A DNA stretch of 64,000 nucleotides from Nesterenkonia cremea (GCF_014642675.1 NZ_BMIS01000003.1:186001-250000), one strand, 5' to 3'. Positions 14,399 to 24,716 are shown, counted from the stretch's first letter. Made by a program: numbers and translations. The notes: generated by a model from the sequence alone, not told the origin.

Positions 14399-17300
14399 TC
14401 ACCCGAAGTGCTTCTGCGCCTCGGTGATGATCGCCTCCAGCTCCTCCTCGCTGGGCAGGTTCTGTGCCGGCAGGTCGACTCCGTGGTCGATGTAGAAGAA
14501 GCTGGCTTCGATCTGCTCCAGCGGGATCTCGTAGAGACGGCTGAAGGCCAGGCGGTAGATCGCCAGCTGCAGCTGCTTGGTGCGCAGCTCCTCCCCCTGC
14601 GGGACGCGGCCTGTCTTCCAGTCCACCAGCTGCCAACTGCGCTGACGCATCTGCTCGTTCCGCTCAGCGCGCGGCAGCTTCTCCCAGCGATCATGGGCGG
14701 CCACATCGGCGTCGGATCCATCGGGATGACTGCCGAAGACGGCGTCGATCCGGCCGCGCAGCATCACACCACCCACTGAGGTCTCGATGGGGATCTCCAT
14801 GGCGAAGATCTGGCGCTGCGCCCAGCGGCTGGCTCGGAAGTTCTCCCGGGCCTTGGGCAGGTCGAAGACCAGGTCCAGCTCCTCGTCGCCGCGCATCGGC
14901 TCCTCGATCTCTGGGAAGGCCGCACGGGTCTCGTAGAACTCCTCCACCCAGGAGTGGACCACCGTTCCGCGGCGGGCCTCCGCAGAGGGCCTGCGCGGCA
15001 CCGGACGCCGGGTCTGCTCGGCCACCTCCTGCGCATCCCGGGCCAGGCTCACAAAGCGCGAGGCACTCATATGCCCCGGCAGCGACGGCGGCTCCAGGCC
15101 CGCCTGCTGCTGGCGGGCACGGCGGATCACCCACAGCGCCTCCTGCTGCCAGGTAGGCTGCTGCTCGCCGCTCGGTGCCGGATCCGCAGCGCCCTCCTGA
15201 CCCTCATCCGCCAGGCTCTCCAGCTCAGCGTGCACCAAGGCCGCGGCGCACCGCATGGGCTCACGCCGGCCCACAGCCCCCGCAGGAGCTCCCATCTCCT
15301 CCGGCAGCTCCTCACGCCGGTCCACCGACGTCGGATCCTCAGGATCGGCCTTCTGCACCTCAAAGGTGGTCGCGGCCAGCGGCTCCAGCGGGTCGTAGGG
15401 CCACTGAGCCACCACCAGATGATCCTTGAACGGGTTGGCCTTCTTATCCTCCACCTCGGCCCAGCCGAGCTGGCCGGCGTCGCCGTCGAGCGCCTGAGCA
15501 GCCTCCCGGACCTCCAGCAGGAACTCCGAGGGCTCCTCTCCCCCGGCCGCGCCGTAGAAGCAGGCACCGGTGCAGATCAGCAGACTCTTGGCGCGGGTGA
15601 CCGCCACATAGGCAAGCCGCCGCTCCTCCTCCCGGCTGAACTCCTCGCAGTCAGCTTTGAAGATGCTGCCCTCATACTTCTTGGAGGTCCCGACGCCGGC
15701 CGAGCACCCCCAGAACTGCAGAGACTCCTGCTCCGAATCCCACTGCGGGATGGAGGCGGCATCCCCGCGCAGCGGCCAGGGCAGCTGTCCGTTGTTGGTG
15801 GTCCACCGATCAGCCTGCTTGGAGGGGAACTTCCCCTCACGCATGCCGATCACAGCCACCACATCCCACTCCAGCCCCTTAGAGGCATGGACGGTCAGCA
15901 GCTGGACCGCGCCCGGCCGAGGATCGGCCTGAGCCTGCTCCAGGCCGCGCTCCTTCTTCTCCGCAGCCTGGAGCCACTCCAGGAAGCTGGAGAGATCCGC
16001 ACGGCCCTCCGTGCTGGTGAAGCTCTCCGCCTGTTCGATCAGCGCATCCAGCTGACGGGTGGCATGGTGCTGCTCCTCCCATGGACGAGCCGCAACCTCC
16101 ACATCCAGGCCGGTCTCCGAGACCACACGCTGAATCAGCGTGCCCAGATCCAGCGAGCTCAGCTGGCGCAGCACACGCAGCGCATCCCTGGCCCGAACCA
16201 GACGCTGAGCGCCCACCTCGGTGAAGCCGCAGCGCTCCACCGCCTTCTCCGGGTCATCGGGCAGAGCGTCCAGGGCCTCCACCAGGGAGGCCATCTCCTC
16301 CAGCTCCTGGGTCACCTCGGAGAAGCGGTCATCGGCGTCCTCCACCTCAGAGGAACCGCCGGTCTCACCTGCGGAGGCCTTGCGCCGCCAGCTCTCCAGC
16401 CCCTTGGCCGCCCGGCCCAGAACATAGAGGTCCCGCGGACCGATCCGGTACCGGGCACCGCCCAGGATCCGCAGCAACGCATCGGAGCGCTTGGGATCGG
16501 CGATGACCCGCAGATAGGCCAGCACCTCGGCCACCTCCGGCGTCGAAAGCAGTCCGGAGAGCCCCAGGAACTCATAGGGGATCCCCTGGCGGCGCAGCGC
16601 CGCGGCGGCCGTCTCCAGCTGGGCACGGGTGCGGGCCAGCACCGCATAGGTCTGATCCTCCTCAGAGGCCTGGATGGCCGCAGCGATCTGCCCGGCCACC
16701 GCCTGAGCCTCCTCCTGCTCCGTGGCGAACCAGCCGTAGCGCACCGAGCCGTCCTGGACCACGCTCTCGGACACGACGCCGCCGCGGTCCGGTGTGATCA
16801 GCGGCTGCAGCTGGCGGCGCAGATGCGCAGTGCTGCGGTGCCAGGACTTCTCCGGATGCTCCGCGTTCTGAGAGAAGGGCAGCACCAGCTGATTCGCCAT
16901 CGCCAGGATGTGGCGCCCATTGCGCCAGGCGATGGTCAGCTGACGGGTGGCCGCCGGCGAGCGCCCTCCGGTCTGAGCGTCGATGCGCGGGAACTTCTGC
17001 GGGAAGTCGAAGAGCTGCCCGGCCGAGGCCCCGCGGAAGCCATAGATGGACTGATTGGGATCGCCCACGGCGGTGACCGCGTGTCCGGCCCCTTGTCCGG
17101 CCGCCCCGGTGCCGTAGAGGCTGCTGAAGAGCTCCAGCTGGGCATAGGAGGTGTCCTGGAACTCGTCCAGCAGCACCACCGAGTACTTCTCCCGCTCCGA
17201 TTCCCCCGCAGACGGCACCTCAGCGGCGATCCGGGCGGCGAAGCGCAGCAGGTCTCCGTAGTCCATGACATCGCCGTGGAGCTTGGCCTGCTGGTAGCGC

Positions 17301-18133
17301 TGAGCCAGCTCTGCCGTCTCCCGGCGCAGCCGCAACGTATCAATCAGGCCCTGCTGTCCCGTGTTGGGCTTCTTGGCCTCGGCGGCGATCAGCCCCTCCA
17401 CTTGGGCGAGCTCGGTGTCCAAGGCGGAGGCGACGGCGTCGGGCTCCACCAGGTGCTCCGCGCAGTCGGAGGTCAGCTGCAGGACGTTGTCGGCCATGGT
17501 GCCGGCCCGGGCCCCGGCCTCCACCAGGGTCTGTCCGCGCTCATAGCCGCTGACCAGCTCGGAGACCATCTGCCAGGCCTGGGCCTCGCCGATCAGCTGG
17601 GTCTCAGGCTCCAAGCCGATGTGCAGCCCGTATTCGCTGACCAGACTGTTGGCATAGGAGTGGTAGGTGGAGATGGCAGGGGTCAGCAGCCCGTCCAGGT
17701 CCTGGACCTCACTGCGGTTCTCCTGCTCGGGCATGAGCTCCTGCGGGTCGATCAGCTCCGCATCCACCAGCCGCTTGAGCTGCCGGGTGATGCGTTCGCG
17801 CAGCTCACCGGCGGCCTTGCGGGTGAAGGTCACGCCGAGGATCTCATCCGGGCGCACCCAGCCGTTGGCCACCAGGAAGACTACGCGGTCCGCCATGGTG
17901 GCCGTCTTGCCGGAGCCGGCGCCGGCCACCACCAGGGTGGGCTCCAGCGGGGCCTCGATCACCGTACGCTGCTCGGCCGTGGGACGGTGGGCTCCCAGCC
18001 GGTCGGCGATGTCATCGGCGCTGATCCGCACCGGAGGGTTCGCACGAGTCTCCGCGAAAGGCTGCTCGGCAGCGCTCTGCCCCGCTGAGGTCTCCGTGGC
18101 CGTCTCCGCAGTGTTCTGATCAGTGGTGGTCAT
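14399..18133 (-). CDS. adnB: AdnB-like UvrD/REP helicase with RecB-type nuclease domain
   Basis: The 1244-residue protein is a superfamily I motor: Walker A VVAGAGSGKT (Lys76), DEILGVTFTRKAAGEL, Walker B VVLLDEFQDTS, GDPNQSIYGFRGA and VTRAKSLL. The C-terminal nuclease has GRIDAVF, LVDWKTG and QLQLAIYRLAF, a complete RecB-family site. In mycobacteria AdnAB resects double-strand breaks, and AdnB supplies the main motor. The start is ATG 18133, overlapping the adnA stop by 4 bases; a longer frame to 18190 overlaps adnA. Between motor motifs lies the insert WGCSAGVGTSKKYEG, encoded partly by a repeated 12-base word. The protein lies next to the defence island and is itself an anti-phage-relevant nuclease. 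Confidence 0.9.
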   Translation of the reverse strand: MTTTDQNTAETATETSAGQSAAEQPFAETRANPPVRISADDIADRLGAHRPTAEQRTVIEAPLEPTLVVAGAGSGKTATMADRVVFLVANGWVRPDEILGVTFTRKAAGELRERITRQLKRLVDAELIDPQELMPEQENRSEVQDLDGLLTPAISTYHSYANSLVSEYGLHIGLEPETQLIGEAQAWQMVSELVSGYERGQTLVEAGARAGTMADNVLQLTSDCAEHLVEPDAVASALDTELAQVEGLIAAEAKKPNTGQQGLIDTLRLRRETAELAQRYQQAKLHGDVMDYGDLLRFAARIAAEVPSAGESEREKYSVVLLDEFQDTSYAQLELFSSLYGTGAAGQGAGHAVTAVGDPNQSIYGFRGASAGQLFDFPQKFPRIDAQTGGRSPAATRQLTIAWRNGRHILAMANQLVLPFSQNAEHPEKSWHRSTAHLRRQLQPLITPDRGGVVSESVVQDGSVRYGWFATEQEEAQAVAGQIAAAIQASEEDQTYAVLARTRAQLETAAAALRRQGIPYEFLGLSGLLSTPEVAEVLAYLRVIADPKRSDALLRILGGARYRIGPRDLYVLGRAAKGLESWRRKASAGETGGSSEVEDADDRFSEVTQELEEMASLVEALDALPDDPEKAVERCGFTEVGAQRLVRARDALRVLRQLSSLDLGTLIQRVVSETGLDVEVAARPWEEQHHATRQLDALIEQAESFTSTEGRADLSSFLEWLQAAEKKERGLEQAQADPRPGAVQLLTVHASKGLEWDVVAVIGMREGKFPSKQADRWTTNNGQLPWPLRGDAASIPQWDSEQESLQFWGCSAGVGTSKKYEGSIFKADCEEFSREEERRLAYVAVTRAKSLLICTGACFYGAAGGEEPSEFLLEVREAAQALDGDAGQLGWAEVEDKKANPFKDHLVVAQWPYDPLEPLAATTFEVQKADPEDPTSVDRREELPEEMGAPAGAVGRREPMRCAAALVHAELESLADEGQEGAADPAPSGEQQPTWQQEALWVIRRARQQQAGLEPPSLPGHMSASRFVSLARDAQEVAEQTRRPVPRRPSAEARRGTVVHSWVEEFYETRAAFPEIEEPMRGDEELDLVFDLPKARENFRASRWAQRQIFAMEIPIETSVGGVMLRGRIDAVFGSHPDGSDADVAAHDRWEKLPRAERNEQMRQRSWQLVDWKTGRVPQGEELRTKQLQLAIYRLAFSRLYEIPLEQIEASFFYIDHGVDLPAQNLPSEEELEAIITEAQKHFG

Positions 18134-21100
18134 GGCTGGGTCACCTGCTTGGTTCCGGCGCACAGCGGGCAGAGCACGCCCGCCTGGCATTCGTCTTGGG
18201 TGGATTGGTGGCGGACCTCGAAGCTGGCTCCGGTCATCACCTGTGCGGCATGGGTGATCTGCTGGCGCGGCCAGTCGGTCTCGGCCTCGGCGGGGGCCTG
18301 TTCCTGGATGTCGTTCTTCTTCACCGTGGTGCCCACATGCAGCAGGGCCGCGCCCGCACTGCCGTGCACACCCTCGACGTCGATATGGGCCTGCTGCAGC
18401 GCCGGCTCCAGAGCACCCAGGCTCACCAGCAGCTGATAGGTGCCCAGCTGTCCGTGCCGGGGCACCTGGTCCGAGCTGGGCTTGGCGCGCCCGGTCTTCA
18501 GGTCCACCACATAGAACCGGCCGTCCTCAGTGCGCTCCACACGGTCGATGGTGCCGCGGATGCGCACCGTGCGGTCCTCACCCTCCACCGGCAGCTCCAG
18601 CGTTGCCTCCACATCGAGCTCACGGGCGAGGACTCGACGCTTCTCGTCCACCACAGAGGCGTGGTACAGCGTCAGCTTCTCCACCATGGTCTCCGCGCGC
18701 TGCCGGTCCGCCTCAGCCTCCCAGCCCTCGGGCAGACCCAGTTCATGCCAGCGTTCGGCCAGCACGGCCTGCAGCTTCTCCGGGTTCATCTCCTGCGGGT
18801 GATCCTCGGCGATCTCGTGGATCAGCGTGCCGAGCATGCGGCTGAAGTCGGTGGGTTCCACTCCCCCGACGGTCTGGGTGAACCACTGCAACGGAGAGTC
18901 CACTGCGGTCTGCACCTTCGAGGGCGAGACCCGGACCTCCTCCTCCGGCTCCAGCAGCGGTCCGCTGCTGCTGATCTCGTGCAGCCCCCACCACTGGTCC
19001 GGGTCCGCGCCGGTCAGTCCGTGCCGGGCCAGCGTGGCCAGGGCCCGGGCGGCATTGCTGCGCTCGGTCTGGGGGTGATGGTCCTCGGCATAGGGGGCGC
19101 CCTCCTCCAGCTCCTGGCGGTGGCTGTCCTCCAGGAAGCGGCGCAGCTCGGCGATCAGCCGCGGCGCGGTCACCGGGCGCGGGATGGCCGCCGCCCGGTC
19201 CTGGCGCTGATCGGCGGGGACCACCAGATCCAGGAACATGCTGGGACTGTCCTCGGAGTTCTCCACGGCCACGGCGAAGAGGCGCGCCGCCGACCGCGAG
19301 ACCGCCGTGGCAAAGAGCCGGTATTCGTCCTGCAGGACCTGCATGCGCTTGACCAGCGAGCTGGTGGACTCGCGCCCGGCCCGCTGCTCGATGACATCCA
19401 CCAGGTGGTTGCTGCCCAGCAGCTCACCGCGCGGCTGCAGATTCGGCCAGACGCCGTCCTGCAGGCCCGAGAGGATCACGGTGTCGAACTCCCGCCCGGC
19501 CGCAGTGGCCGGGGTGAGGATCTCCACAGCGTCCTCGGCGGAGGAAGTCTCCGCCAAAGTGTCCATGGGCAGCTCAAGGCGTTCCATATGGTCCACGAAG
19601 GCCGCGGCAGGAGCCCCTGGGTTCTGGTCCACAAAGCGTTCGGCAGCCTGGAAGAGCGCCATCACCGCATCCAGGTCCCGGTCCGCGCGGCGTCCCTCCA
19701 GCCCTGCCTGGCGGGTGAGCTCGGCCCAGGTCTCCGAGAGCCCGGCCGCCGACCACACCGCCCAGAGGATCTCCTCGGCGCCCACTCCCTGCGGGTTCTG
19801 CTTCACCGCGAGCGCGGCGGCCTCCAGCATGCGGCTGATCCTGCGCAGCCCGGAGAGCAGTCCCGGCGCCTCCTCCGCGGCGGCCAGGAACGTGGGGCCT
19901 TGGGGATCGTTTGCGGCGGCGGTGATGAGCTCATCCGAGCTCCGCGGCTGAGGCGACTGCGCCTGGCCCCTGATCTGGTCTCTGGTCTGGGCTCCGTCCT
20001 GGTCCTGCTGGTCGGAGACCTGCCGCTCCCCCGACCGCTGGACAAGGACGATGCGCTGGCGCTCAGCCCGCAGCAGCACCTGACGGATGCGCCGCAGCGT
20101 GAGCGAATCGGCCGTGCCATAGCGGCTGGTCAGCAGACGCAGCACCTGCGGCAGATCCATGGTGAGGGACGGTGCTCCACCACCCCCGCGCTCAGCTGTC
20201 TGATCCGCGGCCGTCTCACACGCAGCACCAGAGTTCCCGACGCCGGCGTCGGACTCTTCCTCCGGGACCGGCTCAGCAGCAGCCGCAGAGGCTCCCGGCA
20301 GCTCGGCCGCACTCACCGTGGCCCAGTGCAGGACCTCCAGCAGCGGCTCCACTGCCGCCTCCTCATGCAGGATGACCTCGCTCATCTGCTGGCGGATGGG
20401 CACGCCCTGAGCCTGCAGCACGCGGGCGATCCGCTGAGCCAGGGTGCCGTTGCGCACGATCACGGCGATCTCCCCCAGCGGGACCCCGTAACGGTCATGC
20501 CGCTCCAGCACCTCTTGGAGGATGAACTGCTCGGCCTGATAGTCGCTGGGCACCACGACAGCGTCCACCTGGGTGCGTGGGGCGGGGCTCCCGTCCTCCC
20601 GGCTGTGCTCCTTGAGCACCTCGACCCACGGCTCCCGGGCCGCGGCCGACTTGCCCGGGGCGATCCGTCGGATGGTGCGCGCATAGATCGATCCCACAGC
20701 GCCGGAGGCTCGGTGGTCCTCCAGCAGGGCGAGGATCTCGGGAGTCTGTCCGGGCAGTCCGCCCTGGACGTCCGGGACCATGGAGCCGGAGCCGCTGCGG
20801 CGGACCACCTCGGTCCCGTCCTCCAACAGGACGGCAGAGTCCAGCTCCGGGTTCAGCGGCTCTCCCTCCTCCGGCACGGTCCTGCGCACCGGGGCCGCCC
20901 AATTGCCCAGCTTGTCCGGGCGCGCGCCGCGGAAGCCCTGGGTGACGGCATCGGGGTTGGCGAAGGCCACTACCGGCCGGCCGGCGCCGATCAGGCGCAG
21001 CAGCCGGTAGACCGTGGGGCTGGCCTCCTGCAGGTCATCGACGATCACGCAGCCCAGCCGCTGGCGCTCCCCCTCCAGGAAGGAGGGGTTGAACTCCAGG

Positions 21101-21816
21101 ATGTGGCAGGCCTCGTTGATCAGCCCGGCCGGGTCGAAGGCATCGGCGTGGGATTCGGCGTCCAGCTGGTTCAGATAGCGCTCATAGATGTCCGCGGCAG
21201 TGCGCCATTCCGGGCGCGCACACTCCTCGGCCAGCTCGCTCAGCCGCTCCGGGGAGACTCCGTACTCGGTGGCGCGGTCCAGCAGCTCGCGGATCTCCTT
21301 GCGGAAGCCGTCGGTCTCCGCGGCCTCGCGCAGGTCGGCGGGCCAGGACTCCCCCGCCGCCTCCTGCTGCAGGCTCTCGAGGATCTCCCGGAGGATGCGG
21401 TCCTGCTCCGCGCCGGAGAGCAGGCGCGGCTGCCGGGCCGGGAAGTCCAGGATCTGCCGGCGTCGGGCCTCACCCAGGATCCAGAAGGCGTAGGAGGCGA
21501 AGGAGCGGGAGGGCTGCTCGCTCAACGAGGCTCCCGGGGAGATCTCCGCCCAGCGGGACTCCACGGCGTCGCGCAGCAGCGCCGAGGTGCTGCGGGTGGG
21601 TGAGAGGATCAGCAGCCGGCGCGAATCATGGCCCTCGCGCAGGAACCGCAGCGCAAGCTCCACCGCCAGCACCGACTTCCCCGCGCCGGGGCCGCCGTAG
21701 ACCAGCAGCGGGCCACGATCGGTCTCCTCGGCACGTCGCAGCACCTGCTGCTGAGACGCATCGGCACGATGGTCCAGAACGGCGTATTCCTGCACGGGGC
21801 TGGTCATGGGAACCAT
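18130..21816 (-). CDS. adnA: AdnA-like helicase-nuclease subunit
   Basis: The 1228-residue partner of AdnB has an N-terminal SF1 motor with Walker A LLVYGGPGAGKSV (Lys47) and a modified Walker B VIVDDLQEAS where DEFQD is usual, suggesting a weaker ATPase. The C-terminal nuclease has IRGTIDRV, YVVDLKTG and QLGTYQLL, so the catalytic residues are intact. Three cysteines close the protein (ECQAGVLCPLC), but the upstream position that is often Cys in iron-sulfur nucleases of this type reads VDSPLQWF, with Ser. Linkers in the middle are Ala/Glu/Gln-rich. The start may be ATG 21816 or 21807. It precedes and overlaps adnB. Confidence 0.88.
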   Translation of the reverse strand: MVPMTSPVQEYAVLDHRADASQQQVLRRAEETDRGPLLVYGGPGAGKSVLAVELALRFLREGHDSRRLLILSPTRSTSALLRDAVESRWAEISPGASLSEQPSRSFASYAFWILGEARRRQILDFPARQPRLLSGAEQDRILREILESLQQEAAGESWPADLREAAETDGFRKEIRELLDRATEYGVSPERLSELAEECARPEWRTAADIYERYLNQLDAESHADAFDPAGLINEACHILEFNPSFLEGERQRLGCVIVDDLQEASPTVYRLLRLIGAGRPVVAFANPDAVTQGFRGARPDKLGNWAAPVRRTVPEEGEPLNPELDSAVLLEDGTEVVRRSGSGSMVPDVQGGLPGQTPEILALLEDHRASGAVGSIYARTIRRIAPGKSAAAREPWVEVLKEHSREDGSPAPRTQVDAVVVPSDYQAEQFILQEVLERHDRYGVPLGEIAVIVRNGTLAQRIARVLQAQGVPIRQQMSEVILHEEAAVEPLLEVLHWATVSAAELPGASAAAAEPVPEEESDAGVGNSGAACETAADQTAERGGGGAPSLTMDLPQVLRLLTSRYGTADSLTLRRIRQVLLRAERQRIVLVQRSGERQVSDQQDQDGAQTRDQIRGQAQSPQPRSSDELITAAANDPQGPTFLAAAEEAPGLLSGLRRISRMLEAAALAVKQNPQGVGAEEILWAVWSAAGLSETWAELTRQAGLEGRRADRDLDAVMALFQAAERFVDQNPGAPAAAFVDHMERLELPMDTLAETSSAEDAVEILTPATAAGREFDTVILSGLQDGVWPNLQPRGELLGSNHLVDVIEQRAGRESTSSLVKRMQVLQDEYRLFATAVSRSAARLFAVAVENSEDSPSMFLDLVVPADQRQDRAAAIPRPVTAPRLIAELRRFLEDSHRQELEEGAPYAEDHHPQTERSNAARALATLARHGLTGADPDQWWGLHEISSSGPLLEPEEEVRVSPSKVQTAVDSPLQWFTQTVGGVEPTDFSRMLGTLIHEIAEDHPQEMNPEKLQAVLAERWHELGLPEGWEAEADRQRAETMVEKLTLYHASVVDEKRRVLARELDVEATLELPVEGEDRTVRIRGTIDRVERTEDGRFYVVDLKTGRAKPSSDQVPRHGQLGTYQLLVSLGALEPALQQAHIDVEGVHGSAGAALLHVGTTVKKNDIQEQAPAEAETDWPRQQITHAAQVMTGASFEVRHQSTQDECQAGVLCPLCAGTKQVTQP

Positions 21817-21926
21817 TCAATCAGAGGGCATCGACATGGCTGCGTGACAGTGGGACGGCCGCCGGATCCGGGGCTTCTCCGGCCCGTCGCCGGACCATGT
21901 CCCCGGCAGGCGCTACCGTGGTGTCC

Positions 21927-22649
21927 ATGACCGAACAGGCCCTCTTCGACCTCCCCTCCAGCAGCGACTCCTGGCACACCGGCCGGCGGGTCGGCTTCGA
22001 CGTGGAGACCACCTCCCGCGACCCCCGGACCGCTCGGATCGTCTCTGCCGCGCTGGTGGAGTTCGACGCCGGCCCGGACGGCGAGCAGACCGTACGCACC
22101 CGCGAATGGCTCATCAACCCGGGAGTCGAGATCCCGGCCGAGACCACCGCCATCCACGGCATCAGCACCGAGCGCGCCGTGGCCGAGGGCCAGCCCGCCG
22201 CGGAGGCGGTGGCCCAACTGGCCGGCACCCTGACCACGGAGTTCGAGCAGGGCACCCCTGTGGTGGTCATGAACGCTCCCTATGACCTGACCGTGCTTCG
22301 CGAGGAGGCGGTCCGGCACGGCGTCGGCTTCCCCGAACCCAACCCGGTGATCGACCCGCTGGTCATCGATAAGCAGGTGGACAAATACCGGCGCGGCAAG
22401 CGCACCCTCGAGGATCTCTGCACCTTCTACGAGGTGATCCTTGACGGCGCGCACTCTGCCGCCCCGGACGCCAAGGCCGCAGTCCAGGTGGCCGATTGTC
22501 TGGCCGCGCAGTACCCGCAGCTGCAGATCCGCGCCGAGGAGCTGCATGAGCTGCAGATCGGGTGGAAGGCCGAACAGGCCGCCGACTTCCAGGCCTATCT
22601 GCGCAGGACCAGGCCCGACGCGGTCATCAGCGGAGCCTGGCCCCTCTGA
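21927..22649 (+). CDS. DnaQ-like 3'-5' exonuclease (DEDDh)
   Basis: The 240-residue protein has the three exonuclease motifs: Exo I VGFDVETTSRD (Asp, Glu), Exo II MNAPYDLTVL (Asp) and Exo III HSAAPDAKAA (His, Asp). This defines the DEDDh proofreading class. The protein consists of the nuclease domain alone, so it may act in repair or as a stand-alone epsilon-like factor. The start is ATG 21927, with TACCGT (21914-21919) 7 bases before it, a leaderless pattern. A longer frame to 21600 would overlap adnA. It is divergent from adnA by 110 bases. Confidence 0.9.
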   Translation: MTEQALFDLPSSSDSWHTGRRVGFDVETTSRDPRTARIVSAALVEFDAGPDGEQTVRTREWLINPGVEIPAETTAIHGISTERAVAEGQPAAEAVAQLAGTLTTEFEQGTPVVVMNAPYDLTVLREEAVRHGVGFPEPNPVIDPLVIDKQVDKYRRGKRTLEDLCTFYEVILDGAHSAAPDAKAAVQVADCLAAQYPQLQIRAEELHELQIGWKAEQAADFQAYLRRTRPDAVISGAWPL

Positions 22650-22673
22650 ACAGTGCCGGGTTAGCGTGGAGCT

Positions 22674-23144
22674 ATGGCCACGGACCAGCATCACCGCCCC
22701 GAGCAGACCTCGTCCCTCGCCGAGTCAGTGCAGGAGCCGCCGCGCAAGCCTGCCCTGGGATCGCCCCACGATGGCTATGCGGCGGTGCTGCTGACGCTGT
22801 CCCTGGCAGGGATGTTCTTCCTCTTCGCCAGCTCGCGTGCCAGTGAGGGATTCTGGTGGATCCTTGTGGCCACCGCGGCACTGGCACCGCTGCTCGGTTC
22901 CTTCCACTATTACCTGCGGGCCCACGGGGCTTCGCCCAAGACCGGTGGCGCCTCGATTCCGCTGGTCACCCTGATCTTCGCCTTCATCCTGTTCTCCAAC
23001 ACGGTGCTGCCCGCTATGGCTCAGGGTGTGGGGATCTCCTGGCTGCTGGCTTTCTGCTGCCTCATCATCGCCACGCTGATCATCGCGCCCCTACAGCTGG
23101 TGCTCAGCAAGGATCCCAACCGCGACTCCGAACTCACCGCCTGA
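22674..23144 (+). CDS. Small four-helix membrane protein, unknown function
   Basis: The 156-residue protein has a charged 30-residue N-terminus followed by about four transmembrane helices (YAAVLLTLSLAGMFFLFA, WWILVATAALAPLLG, IPLVTLIFAFILFSNTVL, SWLLAFCCLIIATLIIA). I recognise no family. TAGCGT (22662-22667) lies 6 bases before the ATG, so translation is probably leaderless despite the exonuclease gene ending only 24 bases upstream. It thus has its own promoter. It converges on hemL. Confidence 0.75.
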   Translation: MATDQHHRPEQTSSLAESVQEPPRKPALGSPHDGYAAVLLTLSLAGMFFLFASSRASEGFWWILVATAALAPLLGSFHYYLRAHGASPKTGGASIPLVTLIFAFILFSNTVLPAMAQGVGISWLLAFCCLIIATLIIAPLQLVLSKDPNRDSELTA

Positions 23145-23212
23145 GGAGCTGCTCGGCCCGCTGGTCGCCCAGGCCTCCCCAGACACAGATCGCGCCGGGG
23201 TTCTGACCCGTG

Positions 23213-23266
23213 AGACGGAGCTGAGATCTCCCTCCGGGCCGGAATCCCGGCGCGATCTCTCTGTCT
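23213..23266. terminator. Bidirectional hairpin between membrane protein gene and hemL
   Basis: GAGATC (23223-23228) pairs with GATCTC (23254-23259), AGAC/GTCT extends the base, and an inner GCCGG/CCGGC stem caps it. It lies between two converging genes, which suits a shared terminator. No strong T-run follows. Confidence 0.5.
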
Positions 23267-23285
23267 GCGTCTCTTCCTGAATCCG

Positions 23286-24608
23286 TCAGGCGGACTGGGC
23301 CTGGGCGGCGGCCCGTGCGGCTGCCGGCAGGGCGTCCAGGATCGTCCCGACGGCATCGTCGTCGTGGGCGCCCGAGAGGAACCAGGCCTCGAAGACGCTG
23401 GGCGGCAGGTAGACCCCCTGCTCCAGCATGGAGTGGAAGAACGGGCCGAAGCGGAAGGTCTCCTGGGCCCCTGCCTGGGCGTAGTTGTGCACACCGGTGC
23501 CGGTGCCCTGCGGACCGGTGCCGAAGGCCACGGAGAACAGCGAGCCCACCTTCTGGATGGTGTGGTCCACCCCGGCCTCGTTCAGCGCGGAGGCCAGCGC
23601 GTCGGCCACCACCTGCGCCTTCTCATCGATGTGGCTGTAGACCTCGGCAGTGGCGTTCTCCAGGGTGGCCACACCGGCGGCCATGGCCACCGGGTTACCG
23701 GAGAGGGTGCCTGCATGGTAGACCGGCCCGGTGGGCGCCAGGTGCTCCATGACCTCGCGGCGGCCGGCCAGTGCGGCAGTGGGCATGCCGCCGCCGATGA
23801 CCTTGCCGAAGGTGAACAGATCCGGCTCCCAACCCTCTTCGCGGCCGGAGGCGCCCCAATAGCCGGCGTCGGTGATGCGGAAGCCCGTCATGACCTCGTC
23901 GAAGATCATCAGGGCGCCATGGCGGGTGGTGATCTCGCGGATCAAGGCGTTGAAGCCCTCCTCCGGCGGCACCACACCCATATTCGCCGGGGTGGCCTCG
24001 GTGATGACCGCGGCGATGTTCTCACCGTGCTCGGCGAAGACCTGCTCCAGGGCGGCGCGGTCGTTGTACTCGATCACGATGGTCTCGGAGGCCTGCGCCT
24101 GGGTCACACCGGCGGATCCGGGCAGGCCGAGGGTGGCAACACCGGAGCCGGCGGCGGCCAGGAGTCCGTCGGAGTGGCCGTGGTAGCAGCCGGCGAACTT
24201 CACCACGATGTTCTTGCCGGTGGCGCCGCGGGCCAGTCGGACCGCCGTCATCGTGGCTTCGGTGCCCGTGGAGACCATGCGGATCATCTCAGCCCCGGGC
24301 ACGCGGCCGCGGACCAGCTCGGCCAGGCGCGCCTCAGAGGGGTGCGAGGTGCCGAAGCCCAGGCCGGCGTCCACGGCGGAGTGGACGGCGTCGATCACTG
24401 CGGGGTGCCGGTGCCCCAGCAGGGCCGGACCCCAGGAGCCCACCAGATCCACATACTGGTTGCCCTCGGCGTCGGTCAGGTACGGGCCCCGGCCGGAGAC
24501 CATCTGCACGGGGGTCCCGCCGACGGAGCCGAAGGCGCGCACCGGGGAGTTCACGCCTCCGGGCATGAGCTGCTGGGCGGCGTCGTGGAGTTCAGCGTTG
24601 GAAGTCAT
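23286..24608 (-). CDS. hemL: Glutamate-1-semialdehyde 2,1-aminomutase
   Basis: The 440-residue PLP enzyme converts glutamate-1-semialdehyde to 5-aminolevulinate, the second step of C5-type haem synthesis. The PLP lysine is in [12 protein letters not shown], the cofactor Asp in [11 protein letters not shown], and the N-terminal [13 protein letters not shown] is typical. The start at 24608 has GAAAGGA four bases upstream. It is the last haem gene on the minus strand, separated from hemB by 123 bases with a structured, promoter-like element. It pairs functionally with hemA at 32433. The C-terminus QAQSA is slightly extended. Confidence 0.97.
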   Translation of the reverse strand: MTSNAELHDAAQQLMPGGVNSPVRAFGSVGGTPVQMVSGRGPYLTDAEGNQYVDLVGSWGPALLGHRHPAVIDAVHSAVDAGLGFGTSHPSEARLAELVRGRVPGAEMIRMVSTGTEATMTAVRLARGATGKNIVVKFAGCYHGHSDGLLAAAGSGVATLGLPGSAGVTQAQASETIVIEYNDRAALEQVFAEHGENIAAVITEATPANMGVVPPEEGFNALIREITTRHGALMIFDEVMTGFRITDAGYWGASGREEGWEPDLFTFGKVIGGGMPTAALAGRREVMEHLAPTGPVYHAGTLSGNPVAMAAGVATLENATAEVYSHIDEKAQVVADALASALNEAGVDHTIQKVGSLFSVAFGTGPQGTGTGVHNYAQAGAQETFRFGPFFHSMLEQGVYLPPSVFEAWFLSGAHDDDAVGTILDALPAAARAAAQAQSA

Positions 24609-24632
24609 CGGGTCCTTTCAGCGGGAGCACCG

Positions 24633-24716
24633 CTTCAGATTGCGTACCGGATTGTGGTGAATGTGGGGATCGTGTTCCCCATTGTCAACAACGGGGTACG
24701 CGATCCGCAGGAGGGA
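24633..24716 (-). promoter_or_regulatory. Structured hemB-hemL intergenic element with TTGACA box
   Basis: On the minus strand a perfect -35-like TTGACA lies at 24688-24683, with only a weak -10 candidate (CACATT) after 17 bases. The same stretch can fold: GCGTACC pairs with GGTACGC on the outside and TGGGGA with TCCCCA inside. It may be the hemL promoter, the hemB terminator, or both. Confidence 0.4.

Noticed and set aside
14954..21603. Very long open frames on the plus strand opposite adnB and adnA (1044 and 1135 codons)
   Set aside because: They mirror the third-position GC bias of the real minus-strand genes, have no recognisable domains and are rich in Gly, Arg, Leu and His typical of shadow frames.
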